From CAVTRI01 sp963737075 (GTDB lineage: Bacteria; Actinomycetota; Acidimicrobiia; Acidimicrobiales; Palsa-688): a stretch of 64,000 bases of DNA. Of this stretch, positions 33,774-41,819 are shown in pieces; the stretch's first letter is position 1; every line of letters starts with the position of its first letter. A program made the position numbers and the translations under genes. Where the stretch lies: the NCBI GenBank assembly GCA_963737075.1, contig CAVTRI010000002.1:868001-932000 (forward strand), given 5' to 3'. The notes beneath the pieces are model-generated. The model searched no databases. It saw nothing but the letters and a program-made list of their open reading frames with translations, and had not been told where the DNA came from.

Positions 33774-34079
33774 ATGATCCTCGAGCATGCCCTTATCGAC
33801 GTCACCCCGGACCAGGAAGACGCGTTCCTCGCCGCGTTCGCCCAGGCCAAGGATGTCATCGCCGGCTGCGACGGCTTCGTAGGCGGGCAGCTTTACCGCG
33901 GAATCGAACACTCTTCCCGCTTCCTGCTGCTTGTCGAGTGGTCGGACCTGGACGCCCACGTGGTTGGGTTTCGACAGTCCGACGCCTTCGCCCGGTGGCG
34001 GGCACTCATCGGTCCCTTTTTCGCGGGCGACCCGACGGTCGACCACTACAACACACACGGGACTCACTTCACTAGATGA
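33774..34079 (+). CDS. ABM-type (antibiotic biosynthesis monooxygenase) ferredoxin-fold protein
   Basis: From ATG 33774 the product has about 101 residues: MILEHALIDVTPDQEDAFLAAFAQAK, then GFVGGQLYRGIE and FLLLVEWSDLDAHV, the dimeric alpha/beta ferredoxin-like ABM fold. Members act as cofactor-free monooxygenases, haem-degrading proteins or unknowns. The ribosome site is weak, and upstream codons are open into the 3' end of the hydrolase gene, so it may have been translated as the C-terminal domain of a hydrolase fusion. Since the IS30 insertion it can only be expressed from its own start or from the IS end. Confidence 0.75.
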   Translation: MILEHALIDVTPDQEDAFLAAFAQAKDVIAGCDGFVGGQLYRGIEHSSRFLLLVEWSDLDAHVVGFRQSDAFARWRALIGPFFAGDPTVDHYNTHGTHFTR

Positions 34080-34185
34080 AGAAGAAATCTTGTGCGCCCT
34101 ACTGATAGATTTTATGTCTCCCGTGGTATGATGTATTTCGTCAGACCAGTTGAACCAGGGCGAGGAGCCCGAGGAGGAAGGCATC

Positions 34186-34617
34186 ATGCTGTTTAGTTTC
34201 GACCCGTTCCGTGAGTTCGAGCGCTCATCAGGCTCCGGCGCCCGCCGGACGTTCATGCCGATCGACGCCTACCGCCGTGGCGACGAGTTCTTGCTCCACG
34301 TAGACCTGCCGGGCGTTGATCCGGAGTCGATCGACCTCGTCGTCGACCGCAACGTGCTCACGATCAAGGCCGAGCGGACCTGGCATCCCGCGGACGGCGA
34401 CAAGGTGGTCGCCGCCGAGCGGCCCCGAGGAAACTTCACCCGTCAGCTCATGCTCGGCGACGCCCTCGACGCCTCCCGCATCTCCGCTCATTATGACCGC
34501 GGCGTGCTCACCGTGACCGTCCCGGTGGCCGAGCAGGCGAAGCCCCGCAAGGTCACGGTCTCAGTCGGCCACGGCCCGCAGGAAGGTGCCATCGAGACCG
34601 GCAGCCACGCGGCCTGA
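34186..34617 (+). CDS. Hsp20/alpha-crystallin small heat-shock protein
   Basis: 143 residues from ATG 34186, which follows GAGGAGGAAGG; the upstream TTG at 34150 is unneeded. The alpha-crystallin domain spans about residues 25-125: PIDAYRRGDEFLLHVDLPGVDPESIDLVVDRN, then the strand-loop LTIKAERTW and the conserved GVLTVTVPVAE. Small heat-shock proteins form oligomers that bind unfolding proteins without ATP. No HAIR or CIRCE operator is seen upstream, but an AT-rich stretch with TATGAT at 34127-34132 could be a -10 element. A strong hairpin terminator follows. Confidence 0.95.
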   Translation: MLFSFDPFREFERSSGSGARRTFMPIDAYRRGDEFLLHVDLPGVDPESIDLVVDRNVLTIKAERTWHPADGDKVVAAERPRGNFTRQLMLGDALDASRISAHYDRGVLTVTVPVAEQAKPRKVTVSVGHGPQEGAIETGSHAA

Positions 34618-34633
34618 ACCAAACCCCGCAGAT

Positions 34634-34658
34634 AGCCGGCCGGCCCTGCCGGCCGGCT
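34634..34658 (+). terminator. Hairpin terminator after the Hsp20 gene
   Basis: AGCCGGCCGG-CCCTG-CCGGCCGGCT: a perfect 10-bp stem, 17 bases past the stop codon, with no T tract, as is common in actinobacteria. Confidence 0.75.
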
Positions 34659-34800
34659 TACCCGGGGCGTGGTGAAAGAAGACGCCGCGCCAATACGCAG
34701 GAATGATCTCCCACGCACAGTGGCACCAGAGTCTGGTGCGCTCGCGATAGCGGAAGGCTGATTGGCCGCCGGATTCCGCCGGATGGCATGCTTTGCGCCC

Positions 34801-35088
34801 ATGGCCACTACGACGATCGACGTCCTCGTCGCGAAGGCGGCCATGCTCGCACAGGACTCGGAGGGCGCGAGTCAGGACGGAGCCGTTGATTCTCTCGTGG
34901 CTGCTGCCGGCGGCGACCGGGCTGCGCTTGAAGAGGCGCGTCGCCGCTACGCCCTGCGGCTTCACGGCCGGTCCGATGACTGGGAGGCGACCGCGGCGCT
35001 CAACCTGCTGAACCGGGCGCTGTCCAAGCTCGGTCCGACGGATCCGTTCGACTGGCGGGAGCGCTGGGCCCGCCACCGCAAGCCCTAG
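34801..35088 (+). CDS. Small soluble hypothetical protein
   Basis: From ATG 34801 the frame encodes 95 residues. The N-terminal half is alanine-rich helix (TTTIDVLVAKAAMLAQDS, DSLVAAAGGDRAALEEARRRYALRL). The C-terminal half (SDDWEATAALNLLNRALSKLG, FDWRERWARHR) is also helical and basic at the end. The codon use looks like real coding sequence. I do not recognise a named domain. It sits between the Hsp20 terminator and a convergent penicillin-binding protein gene. Confidence 0.6.
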   Translation: MATTTIDVLVAKAAMLAQDSEGASQDGAVDSLVAAAGGDRAALEEARRRYALRLHGRSDDWEATAALNLLNRALSKLGPTDPFDWRERWARHRKP

Positions 35089-35137
35089 AGCCCGAAGCCG
35101 AACGCCCCATCTCGCAGCCGCACATCGACGGAACCGG

Positions 35138-37024
35138 CTACGAGTTCGGTAGCGCTTTCAACAGTTTGGCTGCGATGGGCGCTGCGACCTGGCCCCCCAC
35201 GCCGCCCCCGTAGACGAGCACCGCGAACGCTACGTCGCCCCTGAATCCGATGAACCAAGCATGGGTGGCCGGGGTGGCGCCGGCCCCGAACTCCGCCGTG
35301 CCGGTCTTCCCGAACGTCCCCGCCGGCAGCCCCGCCCCCGCCGCGGTCCCCGAAGGGCTGGTCACCACCTGCCCCATCAAGGTCCGCAGTGAGGACACGA
35401 CGGGCACGGCCACGGGTACGGGCGCGGACACGGGCAAGGACGTCACCAGCCGGGGTGCGTGGAGCGCACCGCTGTCGACGGTCGCCGCCACCGTGGCCAT
35501 GACCAACGGGGATACGAGGACCTGCCCCTGGCCGATCGCGGTGGCCGCCAATTCCACCGGCGTCGACGGCGACCCCACCTGCCCGCCATAAGCCGGAAGC
35601 CCCATGTCGAAGGGGACGCCCATGCCAAACATCCGCGCCGTCGAGGAAAACTGAGCAGCCGTCAGCGCCCGCTGCTGCGCCAGCCCGATGAATGCGGTGT
35701 TGCAGGACACCGTGAACGCCTGCTCGAGCGAGAGCTGTGCGGCGCTTTCCTTCTCGTAATTGGTGAACGCCTTGCCGCCGACATCAATCACAGGCGGGCA
35801 GGTCGCCGGCGTCGACGGCTTGTCGCCGTTGCCCAGCAAGGCGGCGGTGGTAATGACCTTGAACGTCGACCCCGGAGGCACCTGCCCGTCCAGCGCGAGG
35901 TCGAACGCCTGGCTTGTGGGCCGGCTCACCGACGCCAGGACGTTGCCGGTCGACGCCTGGAGCACCACGATCGCGGCCGGCTGCGCGACCCCGTCGAGGG
36001 CAGCTTCGGCCGTCTGCTGGACCTGTGGGCTGACGGTCGTCTGCACCGGTTGGCCGGGCTTGCCCGGATGGGTGCCGAGGGTGACGACAGCGTGCCCGCC
36101 GGCGTCGACGACTGAGACGGTCGTGGCCGGCGATCCGGCGAGCTGGCGTTCGTAGACCTGCTGGAGGCCGTTCTGGCCGACGGAGTCGGAGGCGGTGTAC
36201 GGGGCACCGAGCGCTTTGAGCTGCTGGGCGGTGATCGCGCCGATGTGGCCGACGAGGTGGGCGGCGAGGTCCGGCGTGAGCGGCTGCTGGCCCTGAGTCG
36301 TTTCGAAGGCGGTGCCGGGCAGCGGGTAGATCGCTGCCTTGATCGCCAGGTACTGCGCCTGCGGGATCGTGACGATTGGCGTGAACTGCGTCGGATATTG
36401 CTGCGCCCGGGTGATCGCGGCCGTGACAGCCGGCGGGGGCAAGCCGGCCGCCACCAGCTGCTGGGACAGGCCGGTGGGATCGGTCATGCGCGTGCCCACC
36501 AACCCCACAGTGACGAGGGGGGTCGTTGGCGTCAGGGACGCCCCGCCCGCGCCGAGGACGGCCGCTCGCGAAGGCCATGCGCGCGTGACGGCGAATGTGT
36601 CGCCAGGCCCCAGCTGGTCGGCGATCGTGCGGGGCGACCAATCGACGAGCCATCGACCACCCACCTTCGAGAGGGCGACCGTGCTGCGCAGGACGAGCGG
36701 TCCGAAACCGGAGAGGGTGAGCGTTGTCTGGAGCGGGGCGCTGGCGGTAGCGCCGTGTGCGGTGACGCGGCCGGGCTGGAACTGCGCGGCGGTCACGCCG
36801 AGCGTCGACCAGGCGGCGGTGTGCACGGTCACAAAGTCGGCGGGCGGCGCGTGCGCAAGCGACGCCATGGCCGGCCACTGCTGGCGCTGCCAGGCGGCGA
36901 CGTAGGCGGACAGGGTGGCCTGAGGCGTCGGGGCGGAGCGTCCCCCGCATGCCGTCAGAGTTCCCAGGAGCAGGGAAAGGACCACGCTCAACGCGCCGAA
37001 CGGTCGGCGAAAGGATCTCGGCAC
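35138..37024 (-). CDS. Penicillin-binding lipoprotein (class B-like transpeptidase with MecA_N/NTF2 domain)
   Basis: From GTG 37024 (AGGGGG upstream) 628 residues. A signal peptide ends in the lipobox GTLTAC (Cys26). An NTF2-like/MecA_N domain follows (SAYVAAWQRQQWPAMASLAH to about residue 140), then a dimerisation region and the transpeptidase domain with STFK at 386-389, SCN at 440-442 and KTGTAE from about 573. It should cross-link peptidoglycan outside the membrane. The MecA_N arrangement resembles low-affinity PBPs, but beta-lactam affinity cannot be read from sequence. TTG 37051 is an alternative start. Confidence 0.92.
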   Translation of the reverse strand: MPRSFRRPFGALSVVLSLLLGTLTACGGRSAPTPQATLSAYVAAWQRQQWPAMASLAHAPPADFVTVHTAAWSTLGVTAAQFQPGRVTAHGATASAPLQTTLTLSGFGPLVLRSTVALSKVGGRWLVDWSPRTIADQLGPGDTFAVTRAWPSRAAVLGAGGASLTPTTPLVTVGLVGTRMTDPTGLSQQLVAAGLPPPAVTAAITRAQQYPTQFTPIVTIPQAQYLAIKAAIYPLPGTAFETTQGQQPLTPDLAAHLVGHIGAITAQQLKALGAPYTASDSVGQNGLQQVYERQLAGSPATTVSVVDAGGHAVVTLGTHPGKPGQPVQTTVSPQVQQTAEAALDGVAQPAAIVVLQASTGNVLASVSRPTSQAFDLALDGQVPPGSTFKVITTAALLGNGDKPSTPATCPPVIDVGGKAFTNYEKESAAQLSLEQAFTVSCNTAFIGLAQQRALTAAQFSSTARMFGMGVPFDMGLPAYGGQVGSPSTPVELAATAIGQGQVLVSPLVMATVAATVDSGALHAPRLVTSLPVSAPVPVAVPVVSSLRTLMGQVVTSPSGTAAGAGLPAGTFGKTGTAEFGAGATPATHAWFIGFRGDVAFAVLVYGGGVGGQVAAPIAAKLLKALPNS

Positions 37025-37106
37025 CGCGCCCCCTAATGCCCAAGGAGGCAACGCGGAGAGGCGAAACTACGAAGCGACAAGCAGGCCGACCTTTCCGGAG
37101 GGGGCA

Positions 37107-38063
37107 CTAGGTGGACGGGGCGGCGGCGCCGACGAACCTCGAGCTGGTGATCCCGAGCTTGGCCAGTTCGGCCAGGAATGGCCCCGCCTGAGGCACCAGC
37201 TCCGCCAACCCGGCCGCCCCCGACCGCCGCAATCGTCCGGTGGACGCCCACTCGGCGGCGACGGCCATGACAGCACCGGCGGCGGCGGCGGGCCTGGCGA
37301 CGGCGCCGACGGTGACGGTTTCGGCCACACCCTCTGTCCAGCCGCGCACCTCCGCGCGAACGGCGCCGACCAGACCTTCGGGGTGCGGCGACCGCAGCAT
37401 CGGCAGCGCCGAGGTCAGCCGGTCCTGGCGCGTGGCATGGCGGCGAGCGGTGACGCGGCGCACTGAAGGAAAAGCGGGCACGAGCAGCCGGGCATCGACG
37501 AGTCCGGCGCGGTAGCAGTCGGCGCCGCCGACCGGTTCGGGGAACCACACGAGCTCGCGGCCCGATCCTCCGGCCCGGCGCCGCCACGCTCCGTCGAGCC
37601 AGTCCAGGGCGACGAGCGAGAACGATTCGTGATGCTGGCGGGCGCATGCGGGGCCACCGGTGCCCAGGCTGGCCACGTGTACCTCGTCGACACGAGCCAG
37701 TCTGGAGGAGGCGTAGCGGGCGAGCAAACAGGACAAACCGGGGCTCATCGCGGCGCCCACCACCACAGTCCTTCCGACCGCGGCCGCCGTGGCGTCGAGT
37801 GCGAGCAGCGCCCGCACCTCGGCGGGGTCGTCGGCGCAAGTGATCACGTGCGCGCCGCGCGCCAGTGCGGCTCGGGCCACCCGGACGGGGTCTTTGGGGA
37901 CGGTGATCAGCACCACGTCGGCGTCGGGAAGGTCGACGGGAGGGTTGCGCCCGTTGAGTGCGCGCCCGTCGACGATCGCGACGTCCCCGACATCGAGCCG
38001 CCCCCCGAGTTGGGCGAGGGCATGGCGGCCGACAGCCCCCAGGCCGACGAGGGCGACCCGCAC
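37107..38063 (-). CDS. NAD(P)-binding saccharopine-dehydrogenase-like protein
   Basis: 318 residues from GTG 38063. The N-terminal Rossmann motif GLGAVGRHALAQL (about 7-19) is followed by DADVVLITVPKDP and ARGAHVITCADD, like saccharopine/homospermidine dehydrogenase-type folds that oxidise or reduce carbon-nitrogen bonds. The C-terminal half is alanine-rich and less conserved, so the substrate is unknown. A small membrane protein gene ends 8 bases upstream, which suggests co-transcription. Confidence 0.7.
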   Translation of the reverse strand: MRVALVGLGAVGRHALAQLGGRLDVGDVAIVDGRALNGRNPPVDLPDADVVLITVPKDPVRVARAALARGAHVITCADDPAEVRALLALDATAAAVGRTVVVGAAMSPGLSCLLARYASSRLARVDEVHVASLGTGGPACARQHHESFSLVALDWLDGAWRRRAGGSGRELVWFPEPVGGADCYRAGLVDARLLVPAFPSVRRVTARRHATRQDRLTSALPMLRSPHPEGLVGAVRAEVRGWTEGVAETVTVGAVARPAAAAGAVMAVAAEWASTGRLRRSGAAGLAELVPQAGPFLAELAKLGITSSRFVGAAAPST

Positions 38064-38071
38064 CCCGACGT

Positions 38072-38335
38072 TCAGCCCGGTCCGAGGACGACCGAATCCC
38101 CGGTGCCCACGGCAGTTTCGCCGGTGGCACCCTGGTCGCGGCCGGCTGTGCCGTCGGAGATGGACTGCTCGAGGCTGCCGTTATTGACGTCGAGCTCCGC
38201 GGGGGTCAACTCCCGCCATCCGCCCCGTCGGGGAGGCGTACCCCCCGTGCCGCGCAACCGCACGAAGCCGGCGATCAGGGCGGCGACGACCAGCGTGATG
38301 AGGGCTCGGCGAACGGTCCGTACCACGGGCCGCAT
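38072..38335 (-). CDS. Small single-pass membrane protein
   Basis: From ATG 38335 87 residues: a basic N-terminus (MRPVVRTVRRA), one transmembrane helix (LITLVVAALIAGFV), then an acidic and Gly/Thr-rich extracellular tail. I recognise no family. It is 8 bases before the dehydrogenase-like gene and about 40 bases after an LppX-like lipoprotein gene on the same strand, so the three may form an operon. The frame is open to 38359, but residues before the ATG are not helix-like. Confidence 0.55.
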   Translation of the reverse strand: MRPVVRTVRRALITLVVAALIAGFVRLRGTGGTPPRRGGWRELTPAELDVNNGSLEQSISDGTAGRDQGATGETAVGTGDSVVLGPG

Positions 38336-38374
38336 GCTAGCGGCCCGTGTTACGGTCACCCTGGACCGCGGCGG

Positions 38375-39487
38375 CTACGAGGTCGGGCTGGTGCCGGAAG
38401 ACGCGCCGTTGGCGGAGCCGAGCGCTTGCGCGACCTTCGACAAGTCGATAGTCGTGGCCCCGGAGGGGGCGGAGACCGGGCTGCCGCTGCCGAAGCTGAG
38501 CTTCAGCGGGATGGCGAAGCTGAAGCGGTGCGAGAACTGGTTGAGATCGAGGTCGGTCTCAACCACCTTGCCGCCCTGCTCGAACAGCTGAACGGTGACC
38601 TTCTGGCCCGTGGGCAGCTTGGAGGTGTCGTTGCCGAGCTGGCTGCCGATGCCCGGCAGGCTCTTGAGCGACGACAGCGCCTGGTTCGCGAACGCCCCTG
38701 CGTCGACGGTCACGTTGTACTCGGTGCGGCCATTGCTCGTGCCCACCCGCTGCGAGGTGGAGTTCTGGCTGAACGCCTGATCGATGTCCTTGACCAGGGT
38801 CTGCAGCTCCCCGGGCTGCACGCTGCTTGAGCCCGACTGCTTCTCCATCTGCAGCAACGGGGTCAGGTCGGCGGTCACCCACTTGCCCTGCCCGAGGGCG
38901 GCCAGGCCGGGAATCTCGGCGTCGGCCGCCTGGAGCGTGGACTGGAATTGCTGCGCGCGAGCCGTCGACTCACCGACGTCTTGGAACAGCTGCTGCAGGT
39001 CAGCCTTGAGGTAGGCCTGGGTCTTGATCTCCCGGAACTCGATGGGCGTGTTGGTGCCGGTGTTGAGCGCGGCGTCGAACGCCACGTTCCCGGAGGTGGC
39101 CTGGTTGGAAAGGTCGTTGGACAGGCTGGACCCGTTGGTGGTGTGAATGTTGAGCGTGACCGACCCGTTGGCCAGTGCCTGGAGCGCAGCCTGGGGCGGG
39201 TGGACGGCGCTGCTGGCGTCGCCCTGAGCGTTGCCCTCCGCCACGATCTGTTGCAGCTGCGACGTCGTGACCCCGAGATCGATCTTGAGCGAGACGCCCT
39301 GCTGGTCGAACGTGCCGGATGCCGCCTGGCGCACCGACGCCGCCGCGTCGGCGCCCAGGTTGGACCCCGTGTTACCACCGCCGCTCTGCTTGTGACCGCT
39401 GCTGCCTCCGCACGCGGCCGCACCAAGGGCCACGCATGCCCCGGCCGCCAACACCTTCAGCCGGGCCCGCGTGATGCCGGTTTGCAT
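38375..39487 (-). CDS. LppX/LprG-like lipoprotein
   Basis: 370 residues. A signal peptide ends with the lipobox LGAAAC, followed by a Gly/Ser-rich spacer and a large beta-strand-rich domain (VSLKIDLGVTTSQL, EFREIKTQAYLKADLQQLF, TEYNVTVDAGAFANQAL). This pattern recalls the LppX/LprG half-barrel lipoproteins that carry lipids or act in envelope transport. Resemblance is at fold level only. It is anchored outside the membrane. CTCCTCG just before the start on the plus strand is a GAGGAG ribosome site. Confidence 0.7.
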   Translation of the reverse strand: MQTGITRARLKVLAAGACVALGAAACGGSSGHKQSGGGNTGSNLGADAAASVRQAASGTFDQQGVSLKIDLGVTTSQLQQIVAEGNAQGDASSAVHPPQAALQALANGSVTLNIHTTNGSSLSNDLSNQATSGNVAFDAALNTGTNTPIEFREIKTQAYLKADLQQLFQDVGESTARAQQFQSTLQAADAEIPGLAALGQGKWVTADLTPLLQMEKQSGSSSVQPGELQTLVKDIDQAFSQNSTSQRVGTSNGRTEYNVTVDAGAFANQALSSLKSLPGIGSQLGNDTSKLPTGQKVTVQLFEQGGKVVETDLDLNQFSHRFSFAIPLKLSFGSGSPVSAPSGATTIDLSKVAQALGSANGASSGTSPTS

Positions 39488-39640
39488 TGCTCTGCACTCT
39501 CCTCGTCGAAGGGACGGGTCACTCTAGAAGACCTGGTCTGAAGTTGGCCCTCACCCTGACCGATAACTACCGCGTCAGGGCCGGCGTCGGATTGGGTAGC
39601 CCTCCCCAATCACCTGCCGCCGACCCGGCCCCCAAGCTGG

Positions 39641-41128
39641 TCACACCTCGACGGGGGCGACCTCCGGCTTTCGGTTGACCGTCGACACCGTCTGGGCGGC
39701 GCCTAGCTGGGCCGGTAGCCACGAGGCCACGCCGGCGCCGACGACCAGCACCACGGCGGCGATGTAGAAGGCCCGGTCGTAGCCGCTCGTCAACGCGGCG
39801 CTGACGGCACGCCCAGCGCCGATATGGCCATGGGCGACCGCTGCTGCCGCGGTAGCCATGGCGGCCAGGCCGACGGCGCCGCCAATCTGACGAGTGGTGT
39901 TGAGCAGCCCGGACGCCAGACCGGCCTCCTGTGGGGGGACGCCGGCGGTGGCGCCGAGCGTCATCGGTACGAACGAGAGGCCGAGCCCGATTCCCGTCAG
40001 GAGCTCGGGGACGAAAACGCTGGTCCAGTAGGCATCACCGGGCGTGAGCTGCGCCATGCCCACCAGGCCGACGGCGGCCAGCAACAATCCGAGGATGAGC
40101 TGCCGGCGAACCCCCACCCGAGCGACCAGCCGGGAGGCCGTCAGGGCGCCGGCCAGGGTCGCCAGCCCTGCGGGCAAGAACGCCAGCCCGGCCCGGAGGG
40201 GCGTGTAGCCGTTGATCTGCTGCAGGTACAGCGACAAGAAGAAATAGACGCCGAACAGCGACGCCCCCACCGTCACCGCGACGCCGTTGGCCGCCGTGAG
40301 AGAGCGGCGGCGGAAGATCCCCAGCGGTACGAGGGGGTGCTCCGCCAACCGGGACTCGATCACCAGGAACGCCCCCAGCAGAGCCACACCGAGCGCCAGG
40401 GTCGAAATCGTCCGCACCGAGCCCCACGGGTGGGTGGCCGTGCTGACGATGCCATACACGAGCACCGACAGGCCGGCGGTGACGGCGACCGCGCCCGGCA
40501 CGTCGAGGTGCCGGAGCGCGCCGCCCACCCGGGACTCGGTGAGCGCCCATGCCGCGCCGACCAGCAACGCCACGCCGATGGGCACGTTCACGAACAGCAC
40601 CCACCGCCAGTCCAACAAGTCGGTGAGGACGCCGCCCGCGAGCACGCCGACAGCCGCCCCGCTGGCCGCGGTGGCGGACCAGGCACCGAGGGCGCGGCGC
40701 CGTTCGTTGGGGTCAGGGAAGGTGGTGGTGAGCAGGCTCAGCGTCGCCGGGGCCAGGACGGCGCCGCCGGCCCCCTGGAGGGCGCGGGCCGCGATCAGCC
40801 AGCCGCCGCTCTGCGCCAACCCGCCGACGAGGCTGAACCCGGTGAACAGCGCCAGCCCGAGCAGGAACACCCGACGCCGCCCGAACAGGTCGGCGGCGCG
40901 GCCACCCAGCATCAGCAGGCCGGCGAAGGTGAGGGTGTACGCGTTGACGACCCACTGCTGCCCGGTCGCCGACAGGTGCAGGTCGGTCCGCATCTGAGGA
41001 AGGGCGACGTTGACGATCGACACGTCCAGCACGACCATGAACTGGGCGATGCAGCACACGGCGAGCACGGCCCACCCCGGTACGGCACGCCGCTGTTTGG
41101 GTGTGAGGGGAATTGCGTTCGTTTCCAT
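39641..41128 (-). CDS. MFS drug efflux transporter, DHA2 (EmrB/QacA) 14-helix type
   Basis: 495 residues with about 14 hydrophobic helices. It shows the DHA2 motif in helix 1 (MVVLDVSIVNVALPQM), motif A-like LMLGGRAADLFGRRRVFLLG between helices 2 and 3, and motif C-like GAGGAVLAPATLSLL in helix 5. Such proton antiporters expel cationic drugs and other toxic compounds. It is divergent from a marR-type gene with two inverted repeats between them, the usual repressor/efflux arrangement. The substrate is not predictable. Confidence 0.93.
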   Translation of the reverse strand: METNAIPLTPKQRRAVPGWAVLAVCCIAQFMVVLDVSIVNVALPQMRTDLHLSATGQQWVVNAYTLTFAGLLMLGGRAADLFGRRRVFLLGLALFTGFSLVGGLAQSGGWLIAARALQGAGGAVLAPATLSLLTTTFPDPNERRRALGAWSATAASGAAVGVLAGGVLTDLLDWRWVLFVNVPIGVALLVGAAWALTESRVGGALRHLDVPGAVAVTAGLSVLVYGIVSTATHPWGSVRTISTLALGVALLGAFLVIESRLAEHPLVPLGIFRRRSLTAANGVAVTVGASLFGVYFFLSLYLQQINGYTPLRAGLAFLPAGLATLAGALTASRLVARVGVRRQLILGLLLAAVGLVGMAQLTPGDAYWTSVFVPELLTGIGLGLSFVPMTLGATAGVPPQEAGLASGLLNTTRQIGGAVGLAAMATAAAAVAHGHIGAGRAVSAALTSGYDRAFYIAAVVLVVGAGVASWLPAQLGAAQTVSTVNRKPEVAPVEV

Positions 41129-41144
41129 GCCGTCTCCAGCTCTC

Positions 41145-41168
41145 TCAGCATGAGCGTCTCAATGCTGA
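41145..41168. promoter_or_regulatory. Inverted repeat, candidate MarR operator 1
   Basis: TCAGCAT-N10-ATGCTGA is a perfect 7-bp inverted repeat, 17 bases from the MFS start. Confidence 0.55.
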
Positions 41169-41211
41169 AGCACTTTCGTCAGGCTAAGACAAACGCCTCA
41201 CAGCGTCAAAC

Positions 41212-41228
41212 TATTTCACATTGAAATA
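41212..41228. promoter_or_regulatory. Inverted repeat, candidate MarR operator 2
   Basis: TATTTCA-CAT-TGAAATA is a perfect 7-bp inverted repeat, AT-rich in a GC-rich region, 15 bases before the marR-type start. Its size suits a MarR dimer, and its position would block both promoters. Confidence 0.65.
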
Positions 41229-41243
41229 AGTTACACTGGGGCT

Positions 41244-41819
41244 GTGACGGATGTCCCAGTGCGGGACCAGGTAGACGTGATCGTTGAGCACTGGTGTCGT
41301 GACAACCCGGACCTCGACGTGTCCACGAAGATGCTGGCGATCAGGCTGCTGCGGGCGGCCCACCACCTGGAGCGGGCGCTGCGACGAGAGTTCGGCGAGT
41401 TCGACATCGAAATGTGGGAGTTCGAGGTGCTGATGGCCCTCCGCCGCGCCGAGGGGCACACGATGAGCGCGGGCGCCCTGCAGCGCGCGTCACAGGTCAC
41501 CTCGGGAGCGATCACCAACCGGGTGGCGCGGCTCGAGCAGCGGGGCTGGGTGCGCCGGGACATCGATCGCCATGATCGCCGGCAGGTCCTGGTCAGCCTG
41601 ACCGAACAGGGGGAGGCGCGCGCCGAGCGGCTGCACGCGACGAAGACGGAGTCCGAGCAGCAGGTATTTGCCGGGCTCGACGCCGCCACGATTGAGCGCA
41701 TGGCGGCCGACCTGCGCACACTGCTGCTGTCGCTCGAGGGCCCCGCCGACGACGACGATCTGGATCCGGCCGCCATGGCCCACCGGGCGCCGGACCTGCC
41801 GTCGGTCAAGAGCCTCTGA
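41244..41819 (+). CDS. MarR-family transcriptional regulator
   Basis: 191 residues from GTG 41244. Winged-helix DNA-binding core: WEFEVLMALRRAEGHTMSAGALQRASQVTSGAITNRVARLEQRGWVRRDIDRHDRRQVLVSLTEQG, with the typical wing DRRQVLVSLT. MarR proteins bind palindromes as dimers and let go when they bind phenolic or other ligands, or are oxidised. It is divergent from the MFS gene, with two palindromes between, so it probably represses that pump and itself. Its 3' end overlaps by 14 bases the end of the convergent LLM gene. Confidence 0.93.
   Translation: MTDVPVRDQVDVIVEHWCRDNPDLDVSTKMLAIRLLRAAHHLERALRREFGEFDIEMWEFEVLMALRRAEGHTMSAGALQRASQVTSGAITNRVARLEQRGWVRRDIDRHDRRQVLVSLTEQGEARAERLHATKTESEQQVFAGLDAATIERMAADLRTLLLSLEGPADDDDLDPAAMAHRAPDLPSVKSL

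Noticed and set aside
39824..41224. Plus-strand open frame of 466 codons
   Set aside because: Antisense to the 14-helix MFS gene; composition is Gln/Gly/Arg-rich and not protein-like.
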